DNA of 64,000 nt from Promethearchaeota archaeon (lineage in GTDB: Archaea; Asgardarchaeota; Lokiarchaeia; Sigyniarchaeales; SOKP01), in assembly GCA_019058245.1 (NCBI GenBank), contig JAHPZJ010000013.1, positions 9,166 through 73,165 on the forward strand, given 5' to 3'. Positions 46,649-54,412 of this stretch are shown piece by piece. Both the position numbers and the translations under genes were made by a program. The stretch's first letter is position 1. Every line of letters starts with the position of its first letter. The notes beneath the pieces are model-generated. The model had not been told where the DNA came from and did no database searches. It was given only the letters and a program-made list of their open reading frames with translations.

Positions 46649-47083
46649 ATGTCAAAATCTAAAAATCAAACAAAAAGCAAAGGATTTGAGCCAAATATTT
46701 TGGTTTTTTGCTGCAATTGGTGTAGTTATGCCGGAGCTGATTTAGCAGGTGTTTCAAGATTTCAATATCCTCCAAATATAAGAATTATACGAGTAATGTG
46801 CTCTGGAAGAGTTGATCCCTCCTTCGTCTTAAAAGCATTAAAAAATGGTGCTGATGGTGTTCTTATAAGTGGATGTCATATAGGTGATTGCCATTATATT
46901 ACTGGGAATGAATATACTCGAGAGAGATTTGAACGTTTACATAATATTTTAATCAAACAACTGGGAATAGATCCAAAACGAGTACGATTAGAATGGGTAA
47001 GCGCCTCTGAAGGAAAGAGATTTGCTGAGGTAATTACAGAATTTACAAATCAAATAAAAGAATTGGGTCCCTTCAAAAGATAA
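46649..47083 (+). CDS. mvhD: MvhD-like [2Fe-2S] protein, copy 2
   Basis: 144 residues from ATG at 46649; the in-frame GTG at 46640 is part of AGGTGA, an SD five bases before that ATG. Cluster motifs [30 protein letters not shown] and [14 protein letters not shown] are intact and all Cys. It differs from copy 1 mainly at the ends. It is the last gene of the third Hdr operon; the role is electron entry to HdrA. Confidence 0.93.
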   Translation: MSKSKNQTKSKGFEPNILVFCCNWCSYAGADLAGVSRFQYPPNIRIIRVMCSGRVDPSFVLKALKNGADGVLISGCHIGDCHYITGNEYTRERFERLHNILIKQLGIDPKRVRLEWVSASEGKRFAEVITEFTNQIKELGPFKR

Positions 47084-47233
47084 AATCTTTAAATTATCAT
47101 TTAAAAACCTGCTTTTTATCCTGAATTCTTAATGTTTCTTAAAAAATTCATTTAACTAAAATTGATATAATTAATCAAAATCAGTAATTTTCGCATTAAA
47201 ATTTATAAATAATAAATAGACTAGGATAATATT

Positions 47234-47575
47234 ATGGTTATGCAAGAAATTGAAGAAGAACCAGAAAAAAGAATCAAAAAATGGTTAGAACAACTTCAAA
47301 CATTTCGAAATCCAACTCCTATACTTGAAAAAAAAGTACCAGAAGAATCCAAAATTGAAGCTCAAATAAGAGAAGCCGCCTATTATTTATCATTAAAAAA
47401 AACCTCTTATAAGGATTTGTGTTGGGCTTTAGCAGAAAGAATTCAAATAAAGAATTTTCGTAGTCCAAAAGTAGAAGATATTAGAAAAACAGCAGAAGAA
47501 ATCTCCAACTCATCAAAAACTTATGATGAATTGTGTTGGTTAATTGCTGAATTCGACATTTCAAACAAAAAATGA
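47234..47575 (+). CDS. small protein with two SYKDLCWALAE-like repeats
   Basis: 113 residues (ATG at 47234, second ATG at 47240). A charged N-terminus precedes two similar helical units of about 33 residues: REAAYYLSLKKTSYKDLCWALAE and RKTAEEISNSSKTYDELCWLIAE. Each unit carries one Cys in a (D/E)LCW motif. The family is not recognised. It follows the third Hdr operon on the same strand by 150 bases, so it may be an Hdr accessory protein, but this is context only. Confidence 0.6.
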   Translation: MVMQEIEEEPEKRIKKWLEQLQTFRNPTPILEKKVPEESKIEAQIREAAYYLSLKKTSYKDLCWALAERIQIKNFRSPKVEDIRKTAEEISNSSKTYDELCWLIAEFDISNKK

Positions 47576-47623
47576 TAGCTTAAGATAATTTTTTGATTAA
47601 TAGTGTTAGGAATTTTATCCAAT

Positions 47624-47881
47624 TCAGATTAAGCTTTCAAAAATACTTACCCGTTTATCATAATTATCTTTTGATTTTCTAATAAAATTCATTTCAAGGA
47701 GTTTTTTTAAAGCGTAAGCGATCGTTCGTTTTGGTAATAGAGTTTTTTTAATAATATCTTTTTCTTTTAAAGGACCTCTTTGTTTTAATATATATAAAAC
47801 AAATTTACTTGAAGGAGATAGAGTGATAAGGTTCATCTTCTCTTTATAGTCATTGACAGAATAAAAATTTTCAATAATCAT
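47624..47881 (-). CDS. small winged-helix DNA-binding protein
   Basis: 85 residues. After a short N-terminal helix, LSPSSKFVLYILKQRGPLKEKDIIKKTLLPKRTIAYALKKLLEMNFIRK forms a MarR/TrmB-like winged helix (recognition helix about KRTIAYALKKL). No ligand domain is present, so it may act as a small autorepressor or with a partner. It sits between the Hdr and sulfur regions, divergent from neither; its promoter is in the gap up to 48086. Confidence 0.7.
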   Translation of the reverse strand: MIIENFYSVNDYKEKMNLITLSPSSKFVLYILKQRGPLKEKDIIKKTLLPKRTIAYALKKLLEMNFIRKSKDNYDKRVSIFESLI

Positions 47882-48086
47882 ATATTTCTTCCTTTTAAAA
47901 AAATTAAAAAGTTTGTTGATATCTTCAATTTATATTAAACTCTTTTCTTATATAAGATTAATGGAATTCTATTTATTTAATCAATTGAACTAATGTTGGT
48001 TTCATTTTAAAACAAGATCAACATTTTTAGTTTCAAATTCTAACTATTTTAAAACAAATAATATATCTCTGCTAAAAAGAATAACA

Positions 48087-48650
48087 TTAAAAATTCCCAC
48101 AACCATCACATTTACCATCTAAAAATGCTTCACAATCCCTGCAGACATTTTTACATTTAATTTCTTGACTTTTACTACTGAATAGATTTATGGGAAGATA
48201 TTCTGGACACTTTAAACTTGATACAAATAGAATTTCAGAATGTAATAATCCTTTCTTATTAGTTGGTCCACAATAATTAATATATCTATGTAAAACTTCA
48301 ATACTTTGTCCAATTATTCCTATGATTAAGTTAAATCTTCCAGTAATTTGAGCTAACATAAAAACTCTAGGGCATTCTGAATATGCATCGATTATTTTTT
48401 TAACTTCATCAAAATTTTTCATTTCAAGAAGTATAAAGCAAGTTTTATAGTTTAGGGCACTGAGATTGATGTTACCTTGAACTCTAAGTATTTTTGAATC
48501 CTCTAATTTTTTAATTCTTTTTCTCACTCCAGTATGACTCATGATATCTTGATCTGATTTGAACACTTTTTCCCCTATAGAGATTAAACTTTCACGTCCT
48601 TTTTTATATAAAGCATTAATAACTTGTTTATCTATATTATCTAATTCCAT
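48087..48650 (-). CDS. Lrp/AsnC-like regulator with C-terminal Cys cluster
   Basis: 187 residues from the ATG (48650) beginning MELDNIDKQVINALYKKGR; 22 upstream codons are open but lie ahead of the conserved HTH. An Lrp-type HTH (about 1-55) is followed by a RAM-like alpha/beta domain (NLSALNYKTCFILLEMKN to about 140). The tail after residue 165 reads CKNVCRDCEAFLDGKCDGC, five Cys that could bind zinc or an iron-sulfur cluster. This suggests a metal-, redox- or sulfur-sensing regulator for the adjacent sulfur genes (inference). Confidence 0.75.
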   Translation of the reverse strand: MELDNIDKQVINALYKKGRESLISIGEKVFKSDQDIMSHTGVRKRIKKLEDSKILRVQGNINLSALNYKTCFILLEMKNFDEVKKIIDAYSECPRVFMLAQITGRFNLIIGIIGQSIEVLHRYINYCGPTNKKGLLHSEILFVSSLKCPEYLPINLFSSKSQEIKCKNVCRDCEAFLDGKCDGCGNF

Positions 48651-48727
48651 AATTAATATGCAAGAATACTTAACATAAAAAGATACAATTATAGAATTAT
48701 AAGCAATGATATACAATTCTAAATGTT

Positions 48728-49669
48728 TTAGTAGTGAACAGGTTCGGGATGCACTTTATTTACAAATTTAGAGTCAAATATCTCTCCAACTTTAAGTTTT
48801 CGGGAAATATACTTTAAGTTATAAAGCGTTTTTACAAATCTCATTGTTGATTTAACATAACCTTCTGATAGAGCTATACAGTATTTAGGGGATATCCTTA
48901 AAACAGATTCAGCGTATTTTTTATTAATGATTCCAAATGTTTTAACTATTTTTTCAGCTGCTAATGATGGATCATTTCTAAGTAAATATGAAGCACTTTT
49001 ATGATGATACAAAAATTTTAATAAAATTGTAGAATCATTTTTAAAAATATAATCACGAATAAATAATCCATAGCTAGGATTATTTGACCATAATTCTTTT
49101 GCTTTAATAATTAATTGAGATTTTAATATTGTTGACACAAAAATTGCTAGGGCTGGAGTTCCAACTCCTGCTTCTAAAATACCATCTCTCATATCTTTTG
49201 CTATAAATTCTGCCTGTTCATAATTCTTAACTTTAATATCATCTAATAAATTGAATTTTTCTAAATAATACATTAATATAACATCATGAATAGATCCCTT
49301 ACTCGGAACCCCTATTGTTTTTCCTTTAAACTGGGAAATCGTTTTTTTTAAATTATCATCCAATTGCTCTTTTGTTTTGTATTCCTTCTTTGCAACCATA
49401 ATCGTTCCTTCAACATGACCTCCCGCTATACATTTGATATTAACACCTCGATCTATACCGATAATTGCAGGTGGTAATCCCATATAACCTATATCAAGTT
49501 TTTCTTCTCTAAATGCTTTAACCATAGCGGGACCAGTCCCGAACAGAATCCAGTTTACATGAATTTTTAAATCTTTTGTTAATTCTTCAGAATCCATTAA
49601 TACGTAATTTGTATGATAAAGAGTTGAAAGATGTCCAATATTTAATTTTGTTTTATTGATATTAATCAC
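48728..49669 (-). CDS. NMT1/SsuA-like substrate-binding protein without signal peptide
   Basis: 313 residues. The two-lobed periplasmic-binding fold of the NMT1/THI5/SsuA type is visible: LNIGHLSTLYHTNYVLM, DIGYMGLPPAIIGIDRGVNIKCIAGGHVEG and KGKTIGVPSKGSIHDVILMYYLEKF, then AEFIAKDMRDGILEAGVGTPALAIF. There is no signal peptide, lipobox or membrane segment, and no ABC transporter genes are nearby, so it is probably cytosolic. Relatives bind sulfonates, nitrate or pyrimidine precursors, or are THI5-like enzymes. Its location beside a regulator and a ThiS/MoaD-like gene points to sulfur metabolism (inference). Confidence 0.7.
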   Translation of the reverse strand: MININKTKLNIGHLSTLYHTNYVLMDSEELTKDLKIHVNWILFGTGPAMVKAFREEKLDIGYMGLPPAIIGIDRGVNIKCIAGGHVEGTIMVAKKEYKTKEQLDDNLKKTISQFKGKTIGVPSKGSIHDVILMYYLEKFNLLDDIKVKNYEQAEFIAKDMRDGILEAGVGTPALAIFVSTILKSQLIIKAKELWSNNPSYGLFIRDYIFKNDSTILLKFLYHHKSASYLLRNDPSLAAEKIVKTFGIINKKYAESVLRISPKYCIALSEGYVKSTMRFVKTLYNLKYISRKLKVGEIFDSKFVNKVHPEPVHY

Positions 49670-49791
49670 TTAGCTAGGTCTATGATATATGCAATAATTG
49701 CTATAATTTTTAAATTTTATAATCCAAATAGATAAATGCAATATTTTTTTAGAATTTAATAATATTCAATTGAATTTGGATTTTAATTTTA

Positions 49792-50091
49792 ATGGGTTAT
49801 AATGTGATAAATATAAAAACCTCATTCTTTTCTTTATTAGAGGATATTATCGGTAAACAAGAAATTTCATTAACATTTGAAAACGAGTTAACAATTAGAG
49901 ATATTCTAGTGAAATTAAATTCACTAATTGGAAGAAAATTTGAAGAAAATCTATTTAACACCAGAGGAGCGCTAAATAAATACATTATTATTGGAATTAA
50001 TGGAAAGGATATTCGTAAACTCGAAGGATTGGATACCATGATTAAAGATGGTGATGAAATCTCTTTTTTACCTGCTATTGCTGGAGGGTAG
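49792..50091 (+). CDS. ThiS/MoaD-like sulfur carrier
   Basis: 99 residues from ATG (a GTG at 49804 is also possible). A beta-grasp pattern ends in DGDEISFLPAIAGG; the C-terminal Gly-Gly is the site that is adenylated by E1-like enzymes and converted to thiocarboxylate. It is slightly longer than typical MoaD. The E1/MoeB-like gene at 61203-62015 in the same island is a plausible activator. It could serve molybdopterin, thiamine or tRNA thiolation, or act as a SAMP-type modifier; the sequence does not decide. Confidence 0.85.
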   Translation: MGYNVINIKTSFFSLLEDIIGKQEISLTFENELTIRDILVKLNSLIGRKFEENLFNTRGALNKYIIIGINGKDIRKLEGLDTMIKDGDEISFLPAIAGG

Positions 50092-50191
50092 TTATAATTG
50101 TTTTTTAAAAATAGATGAAAAAATTGCACTTAATTTTTTATTTTAGTTTATCATTTTCCCTCTAATAGAACTTATGAAGATATAATACAAA

Positions 50192-51031
50192 ATGGAAGAT
50201 TCTTTAAACTGTTTAAGTTGTGGTAAAACTCTAGGATACAAAGAGAGAAATCATTATAACTATTGTGCTGAGTGTATGTTAAATTTAGAGTTTCGATTAG
50301 AATTGTTGGATCGTGAAGAGATAGATCAAAATTTACAGAAAATTTTAAATTTTTTTATATCTGATGTAAGTGCAGCATTTAATAAGGATCCAGCGGCTCA
50401 ATCTTTATTAGAAGTTTTGACAAGTTATCCAGGAATTAAAGCAATTTTATTACATCGTATTGCTCATTTTTTCTGGAAATTAATGATGCCTTTTGTACCA
50501 AGGTATATATCTGAGATTGCTAGGGAGCTAACCGGTATTGAAATTCATCCTGGTGCTGAAATTGGAAGAGATTTTTTTATAGATCATGGAGGTGGAGTCG
50601 TTATTGGAGAGACAGCAAAAATAGGAGATAATGTAACCATTTATCAGGGAGTTGTTCTAGGAGGAACAATGATGAATCCGATTAAAAGACATCCAACACT
50701 AGGTAACAATATCGTTGTTGGTACTGGGGCGAAAATATTAGGACCAATAACAATTGGAAATAATGTGAAAATAGGCGCGAACTCTGTGGTCGTTAAGGAT
50801 ATTCCTCCAAATTCAGTAGTAGTGGGAGTTCCTGGAAGGATAATCTCTCGAGATGGGGGAAAAATAAAAAAAATTGACCTCTCTCATGGTGATTTACCCG
50901 ATCCATTAACAATAACTATTTCTTCTATAAATCAAAGAATCGAATTCCTTGAAAAAAGGTTTAAAATTGAACCCGAAAGGAAAGAAAGTAATTTTGAGAT
51001 TTATTTTGGTTTAGATGGAGGGGGTATTTAG
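50192..51031 (+). CDS. cysE: serine O-acetyltransferase with N-terminal zinc ribbon
   Basis: 279 residues. Residues 1-30 form a zinc ribbon (C7, C10, C25, C28). The CysE part starts near 45: an N-terminal helical domain with DPAAQSLLEVLTSYPGIKAILLHRIAHFFW, then the left-handed beta-helix of hexapeptide repeats (GIEIHPGAEIGRDFFIDHGGGVVIGE) with the catalytic His region, and the GGT-x-RHPTLGNNIVVG loop. It acetylates serine for CysK. A zinc-ribbon fusion to CysE is not something I know; it may regulate the enzyme or contact another protein. The C-terminal tail is longer than usual. First enzyme of the sulfur island, upstream of iscS. Confidence 0.93.
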   Translation: MEDSLNCLSCGKTLGYKERNHYNYCAECMLNLEFRLELLDREEIDQNLQKILNFFISDVSAAFNKDPAAQSLLEVLTSYPGIKAILLHRIAHFFWKLMMPFVPRYISEIARELTGIEIHPGAEIGRDFFIDHGGGVVIGETAKIGDNVTIYQGVVLGGTMMNPIKRHPTLGNNIVVGTGAKILGPITIGNNVKIGANSVVVKDIPPNSVVVGVPGRIISRDGGKIKKIDLSHGDLPDPLTITISSINQRIEFLEKRFKIEPERKESNFEIYFGLDGGGI

Positions 51032-51065
51032 ATAATTGAAAATCTATAAAGGAGGTTAAAAAATT

Positions 51066-51128
51066 TTGGAAAGGATATATAATAAAATTAATGATAGAGG
51101 GAGGTTCTTATTAAAAAAGTGTATTTAG
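51066..51128 (+). CDS. possible 20-codon leader peptide before iscS
   Basis: TTG at 51066 is preceded by a strong GGAGG (51051-51055) that otherwise has no gene. It opens a 20-codon frame (MERIYNKINDRGRFLLKKCI) that ends at 51128 in the first codons of iscS, overlapping its start in another frame. Such an arrangement could couple or regulate iscS translation. It may also be chance. Confidence 0.35.
   Translation: MERIYNKINDRGRFLLKKCI
51100..51104 (+). promoter_or_regulatory. Shine-Dalgarno GGAGG placing an ATT start
   Basis: GGAGG is five bases before ATT (51110), while the first canonical codon, GTG at 51119, is 14 bases away. Confidence 0.55.
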
Positions 51129-52336
51129 ACTATGCGGCTTCTACACCGATGGATCCAGAAGTAGTAAACGAGATGATGTTTCATTTAAAAGGTACATTTG
51201 GAAATGCTTCTAGCTTACATTCTTATGGACAAACCGCACATCAAATTCTAGAGCAGTCCAGGGAAAATGTAGCTTTATTTTTGAATGCAAAACCGAATGA
51301 AATCTATTTCACGTCTTCTGGAACAGAATCAGATAATTTAGCAATAAAAGGAGTTGTATTCAAACAAAAAAGAACAGGTGGCCATATAATAACTTCAAAA
51401 ATTGAACATCATGCAGTTTTTCATACATGTCAATATTTAGAAAAATTAGGATTCGATGTAACTTATTTAGATGTAGATAAATATGGGGTCGTTGATTTGA
51501 ATGAATTAGAAGATGCAATAACAGATGAAACAATGTTAATCTCAATTATGTTCGCTAACAATGAAATTGGGACAATAGAACCTATTAAGGAAATTGGAAA
51601 AATTGCAAAAAACCATGATATTATTTTTCACACAGACGCAGTTCAAGCATTTGGAAAATTACCTATTTTTGTTGGAGAGATGAACATTGACTTGCTTTCT
51701 GCCAGTGCTCATAAGGTATATGGACCTAAGGGAGTGGGATTGCTTTATATAAGAGAGAAAGGTGAAAAATTGGGAAGTAAAAAGTATGTTGAACCAATAC
51801 TCCATGGGGGGGGTCATGAACGGGGTTTAAGGTCAAGTACAGAAAATATCCCGGGAATTGCAGGATTTTCAAAAGCCGTGGAATTATGTAGACAAAATAT
51901 GTCTAAAGAAGCAAAAAAATTGACTGGATTTAGAGATCATATTATTAAGGAAATTACTGAAAACATTGAGGATGTTTATTTAAACGGACATCCAACTCAA
52001 AGACTCCCTAATAATGTTAATTTGGGTTTTAGATACATTGAAGGTGAATCGATAGTATTAAGTTTAAATGAAGAAGGAATCGCTGTCTCAACAGGATCAG
52101 CATGTTCTTCAAAATCTTTACAACCTTCACATGTTTTATTATCAATAGGCCAAAAACCTGAAGAAGCCCATGGTTCATTGAGAATCACAACAGGAAGATT
52201 TACTACTGAAGATGATATTGAATATTTCTTAGAAAAAATCCCCCCAGTAATTACTCGTCTTAGGGAAATGTCACCTCTAAAAAAAGGAAGAAACTATATG
52301 TTCAATAAGAAGAATCTGAAACCTCAATTTCATTAA
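51110..52336 (+). CDS. iscS: cysteine desulfurase IscS/NifS
   Basis: 408 residues from ATT; 405 from GTG at 51119. It removes sulfur from cysteine as a persulfide using PLP. Seen motifs: VYLDYAASTPMDPEV at the N-terminus, HTDAVQAFGK, the PLP Lys202 in SAHKVYGPKGVG, and the catalytic Cys332 in STGSACSSKSL, in a NifS-type loop. ATT AAA AAA GTG TAT TTA gives (M)KKVYLDYAAS, the normal family beginning, and is the codon correctly spaced from the SD. The scaffold gene iscU follows 40 bases later. It supplies sulfur for the many iron-sulfur proteins coded here. Confidence 0.94.
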   Translation: MKKVYLDYAASTPMDPEVVNEMMFHLKGTFGNASSLHSYGQTAHQILEQSRENVALFLNAKPNEIYFTSSGTESDNLAIKGVVFKQKRTGGHIITSKIEHHAVFHTCQYLEKLGFDVTYLDVDKYGVVDLNELEDAITDETMLISIMFANNEIGTIEPIKEIGKIAKNHDIIFHTDAVQAFGKLPIFVGEMNIDLLSASAHKVYGPKGVGLLYIREKGEKLGSKKYVEPILHGGGHERGLRSSTENIPGIAGFSKAVELCRQNMSKEAKKLTGFRDHIIKEITENIEDVYLNGHPTQRLPNNVNLGFRYIEGESIVLSLNEEGIAVSTGSACSSKSLQPSHVLLSIGQKPEEAHGSLRITTGRFTTEDDIEYFLEKIPPVITRLREMSPLKKGRNYMFNKKNLKPQFH

Positions 52337-52375
52337 ATCAAAAGTAATAAATTATTATTTGAAAAAGGTAATAAT

Positions 52376-52744
52376 ATGTACTCTGAAAAAGTATTGGAAC
52401 ATTTTAACAACCCTAAAAATATGGGTGAAATGGAGGATGCTGATGCGGTGGGAATTGTTGGAAATCCAGTATGTGGGGATTTAATGCATATATATATTAA
52501 AGTAAAAAAAAATAAGATAGAAGATATATCTTTCCAAACATTTGGATGTGCTGCTGCAATTGCAACATCGTCTATGATAACAGAACTAGCAAAAGGAAAA
52601 AAAATAGAGGATGCAATGAATATAACTAGAAAAGATGTAGCAGATGCATTAGATGGTTTACCTCCTATTAAAATGCATTGTTCAAATCTTGCAGCAGAGG
52701 GACTTCACGAAGCAATTAGGATATATAAATCACATCAGAAATAA
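52376..52744 (+). CDS. iscU: iron-sulfur scaffold IscU
   Basis: 122 residues. All scaffold ligands are present: C33 with D35 in GNPVCGD, C58 in TFGCAAAIA and C102 in KMHCSNLA. IscU accepts sulfur from IscS and builds [2Fe-2S] and [4Fe-4S] clusters. The LPPIKMHC segment corresponds to the LPPVK motif recognised by HscA-type chaperones. It forms an operon with iscS. Confidence 0.95.
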   Translation: MYSEKVLEHFNNPKNMGEMEDADAVGIVGNPVCGDLMHIYIKVKKNKIEDISFQTFGCAAAIATSSMITELAKGKKIEDAMNITRKDVADALDGLPPIKMHCSNLAAEGLHEAIRIYKSHQK

Positions 52745-52830
52745 TAATTTAATAATTATTTGAAATTGATTTCATTGTTGTAGTAAAATCCATATCTTAC
52801 TTATACACAAATTGCGGAAATTGGTGATTT

Positions 52831-53244
52831 TTAAATTTGAAAAAATAGGCGATTATGAATTTTATTTTCTTCGTTTATGAGATCTTCTAAAGTAGTATAA
52901 AACAATTCACTAAATTTATCTTCAATACCTTTCCAATAATCTCTTAAAACTTCAGAGGTCCCAAAACGATCGAATGTTGATATTTTACCTTCTAAACCTA
53001 TTAATAGATCGAGTACTGTTATGGAATCTGCAGAACGTTTTAGTTGATAGCCACCTTTTATACCTCTTACACTATCCACCAAGTCTGCATTTTTTAGCTT
53101 AATTAATAAATGCTCTAAGTAATTCTGGGGTATATTTTGCGATATTGCTATATTTTCAATTTTAATTGGGCCTTTAGTATAATTTTTAGCTAACTCAAAT
53201 AGTGCAGCAAGGCCATATTTTATTTTTTCAGAAAATAACTTCAT
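52831..53244 (-). CDS. Rrf2-family regulator without cluster Cys (CymR-like)
   Basis: 137 residues. An Rrf2 winged helix covers 1-80 (KIKYGLAALFELA, NIPQNYLEHLLIKLKNADLVDSVRGIKGGYQL), followed by a dimerisation helix. There is no cysteine at all, so it cannot bind an IscR-type cluster. Cys-free Rrf2 proteins such as CymR of Bacillus sense cysteine supply with CysK. It is divergent from cysK, with a 147-base shared region holding a palindrome, and next to iscU. A role in repressing cysteine synthesis is inferred. Confidence 0.88.
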   Translation of the reverse strand: MKLFSEKIKYGLAALFELAKNYTKGPIKIENIAISQNIPQNYLEHLLIKLKNADLVDSVRGIKGGYQLKRSADSITVLDLLIGLEGKISTFDRFGTSEVLRDYWKGIEDKFSELFYTTLEDLINEENKIHNRLFFQI

Positions 53245-53290
53245 TTAAAAATATGAATTTAGTTTTTTTAGAGATTCGATTAATAAATAA

Positions 53291-53330
53291 AAGTAAGATT
53301 TAAAATAAAAAAGTAAGATTTATAAATCTT
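53291..53330. promoter_or_regulatory. palindrome and direct repeats between rrf2 and cysK
   Basis: AAGATTTATAAATCTT (53315-53330) is a perfect 16-base palindrome that also contains a TATA-like TTTATAAA. AAGTAAGATTTA occurs at 53291 and 53311, two helical turns apart. It lies about 60 bases before the cysK ATG and 70 bases from the rrf2 start, a likely operator for the Rrf2 protein. Confidence 0.55.
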
Positions 53331-53390
53331 GTCTTCTTGACTAGACATTAAAAGATTTGAATACAATTTTTAAAAATAAATGATGAATTT

Positions 53391-54320
53391 ATGGAAAAAA
53401 CGTATAATAATATCATAGAAACAATTGGAAATACTCCATTAGTAAAATTGAATAGAATCACGGAAGATATAAAGCCAAATATTTATGCAAAGGTTGAAGC
53501 GTTTAATCCAGGTGCTAGTGTTAAAGACAGAATATGTATGGCAATGATCGAAGTAGCAGAAAACGCTGGAATAATTAATAATCAAACAACAATAGTTGAA
53601 CCCACATCCGGGAATACTGGTATTGGTTTAGCTTTAGTATGTGCGGTAAAAGGATATAGATTGATACTTACAATGCCAGAGAGTATGTCCGTTGAAAGAC
53701 GGAAAATTCTAAAAGCGTATGGGGCTGAGTTAGTTTTAACACCTGCCTCAGGAGGGATGAAAGGTGCGATTAGTAAGGCTGAGGAACTCGCCAAAGATAA
53801 TGATAAGGTATTTATACCTCAACAATTTAAAAATTTAGCAAATCCTGAAATACATCGAACAACAACAGCTGAGGAAATTATCAGAGATCTTGATGGTAAA
53901 ATAGATGTATTTGTCTCAGGGATTGGAACTGGTGGAACAATTACTGGAGTCGGAGAAGTCTTAAGACAAAAAGTTGGAGACCATGTAAAAATTTATGCAG
54001 TAGAGCCTAAAGACTCACCAGTATTATCTGGAGGTAATCCGGGACCTCATAAAATTCAAGGGATTGGAGCGGGATTTATACCGGATGTGCTTAATACTAA
54101 AATATACGACAAAATTATTCAAGTTGAATATGAGAACGCTGTGGAGACGTCAAGAAACTTAGCTAAACTGGAAGGGATATTTGTAGGGGTTTCTGCTGGT
54201 GCCGCAGTATGGGCTACTATCAATGTAGCATCAAAAGATTTTAAAGAAGGGCAAAATATTGTCGTAATTTTACCAGATACAGGGGAAAGATATCTTACAA
54301 CCAATTTATTTGAAGCTTAA
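53391..54320 (+). CDS. cysK: cysteine synthase (O-acetylserine sulfhydrylase)
   Basis: 309 residues. PLP Lys45 is in PGASVKDR; the substrate loop is EPTSGNTGIGLA; the phosphate-binding loop is SGIGTGGTITGVGE; and AVEPKDSPVLSGG and HKIQGIGAGFIPDVL complete the CysK signature. It makes cysteine from O-acetylserine (from CysE) and sulfide. The divergent Rrf2 gene and shared palindrome suggest sulfur control. It is likely followed by a separate promoter for metX, given a 92-base gap. Confidence 0.95.
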   Translation: MEKTYNNIIETIGNTPLVKLNRITEDIKPNIYAKVEAFNPGASVKDRICMAMIEVAENAGIINNQTTIVEPTSGNTGIGLALVCAVKGYRLILTMPESMSVERRKILKAYGAELVLTPASGGMKGAISKAEELAKDNDKVFIPQQFKNLANPEIHRTTTAEEIIRDLDGKIDVFVSGIGTGGTITGVGEVLRQKVGDHVKIYAVEPKDSPVLSGGNPGPHKIQGIGAGFIPDVLNTKIYDKIIQVEYENAVETSRNLAKLEGIFVGVSAGAAVWATINVASKDFKEGQNIVVILPDTGERYLTTNLFEA

Positions 54321-54412
54321 ACCTTTCTTTTTTATTTTTGAAATAAAATACTAGACAATAATAATTCAGATTAATTTCATTTGTACAATAAATCTTATAC
54401 TAAGATTAAAAG

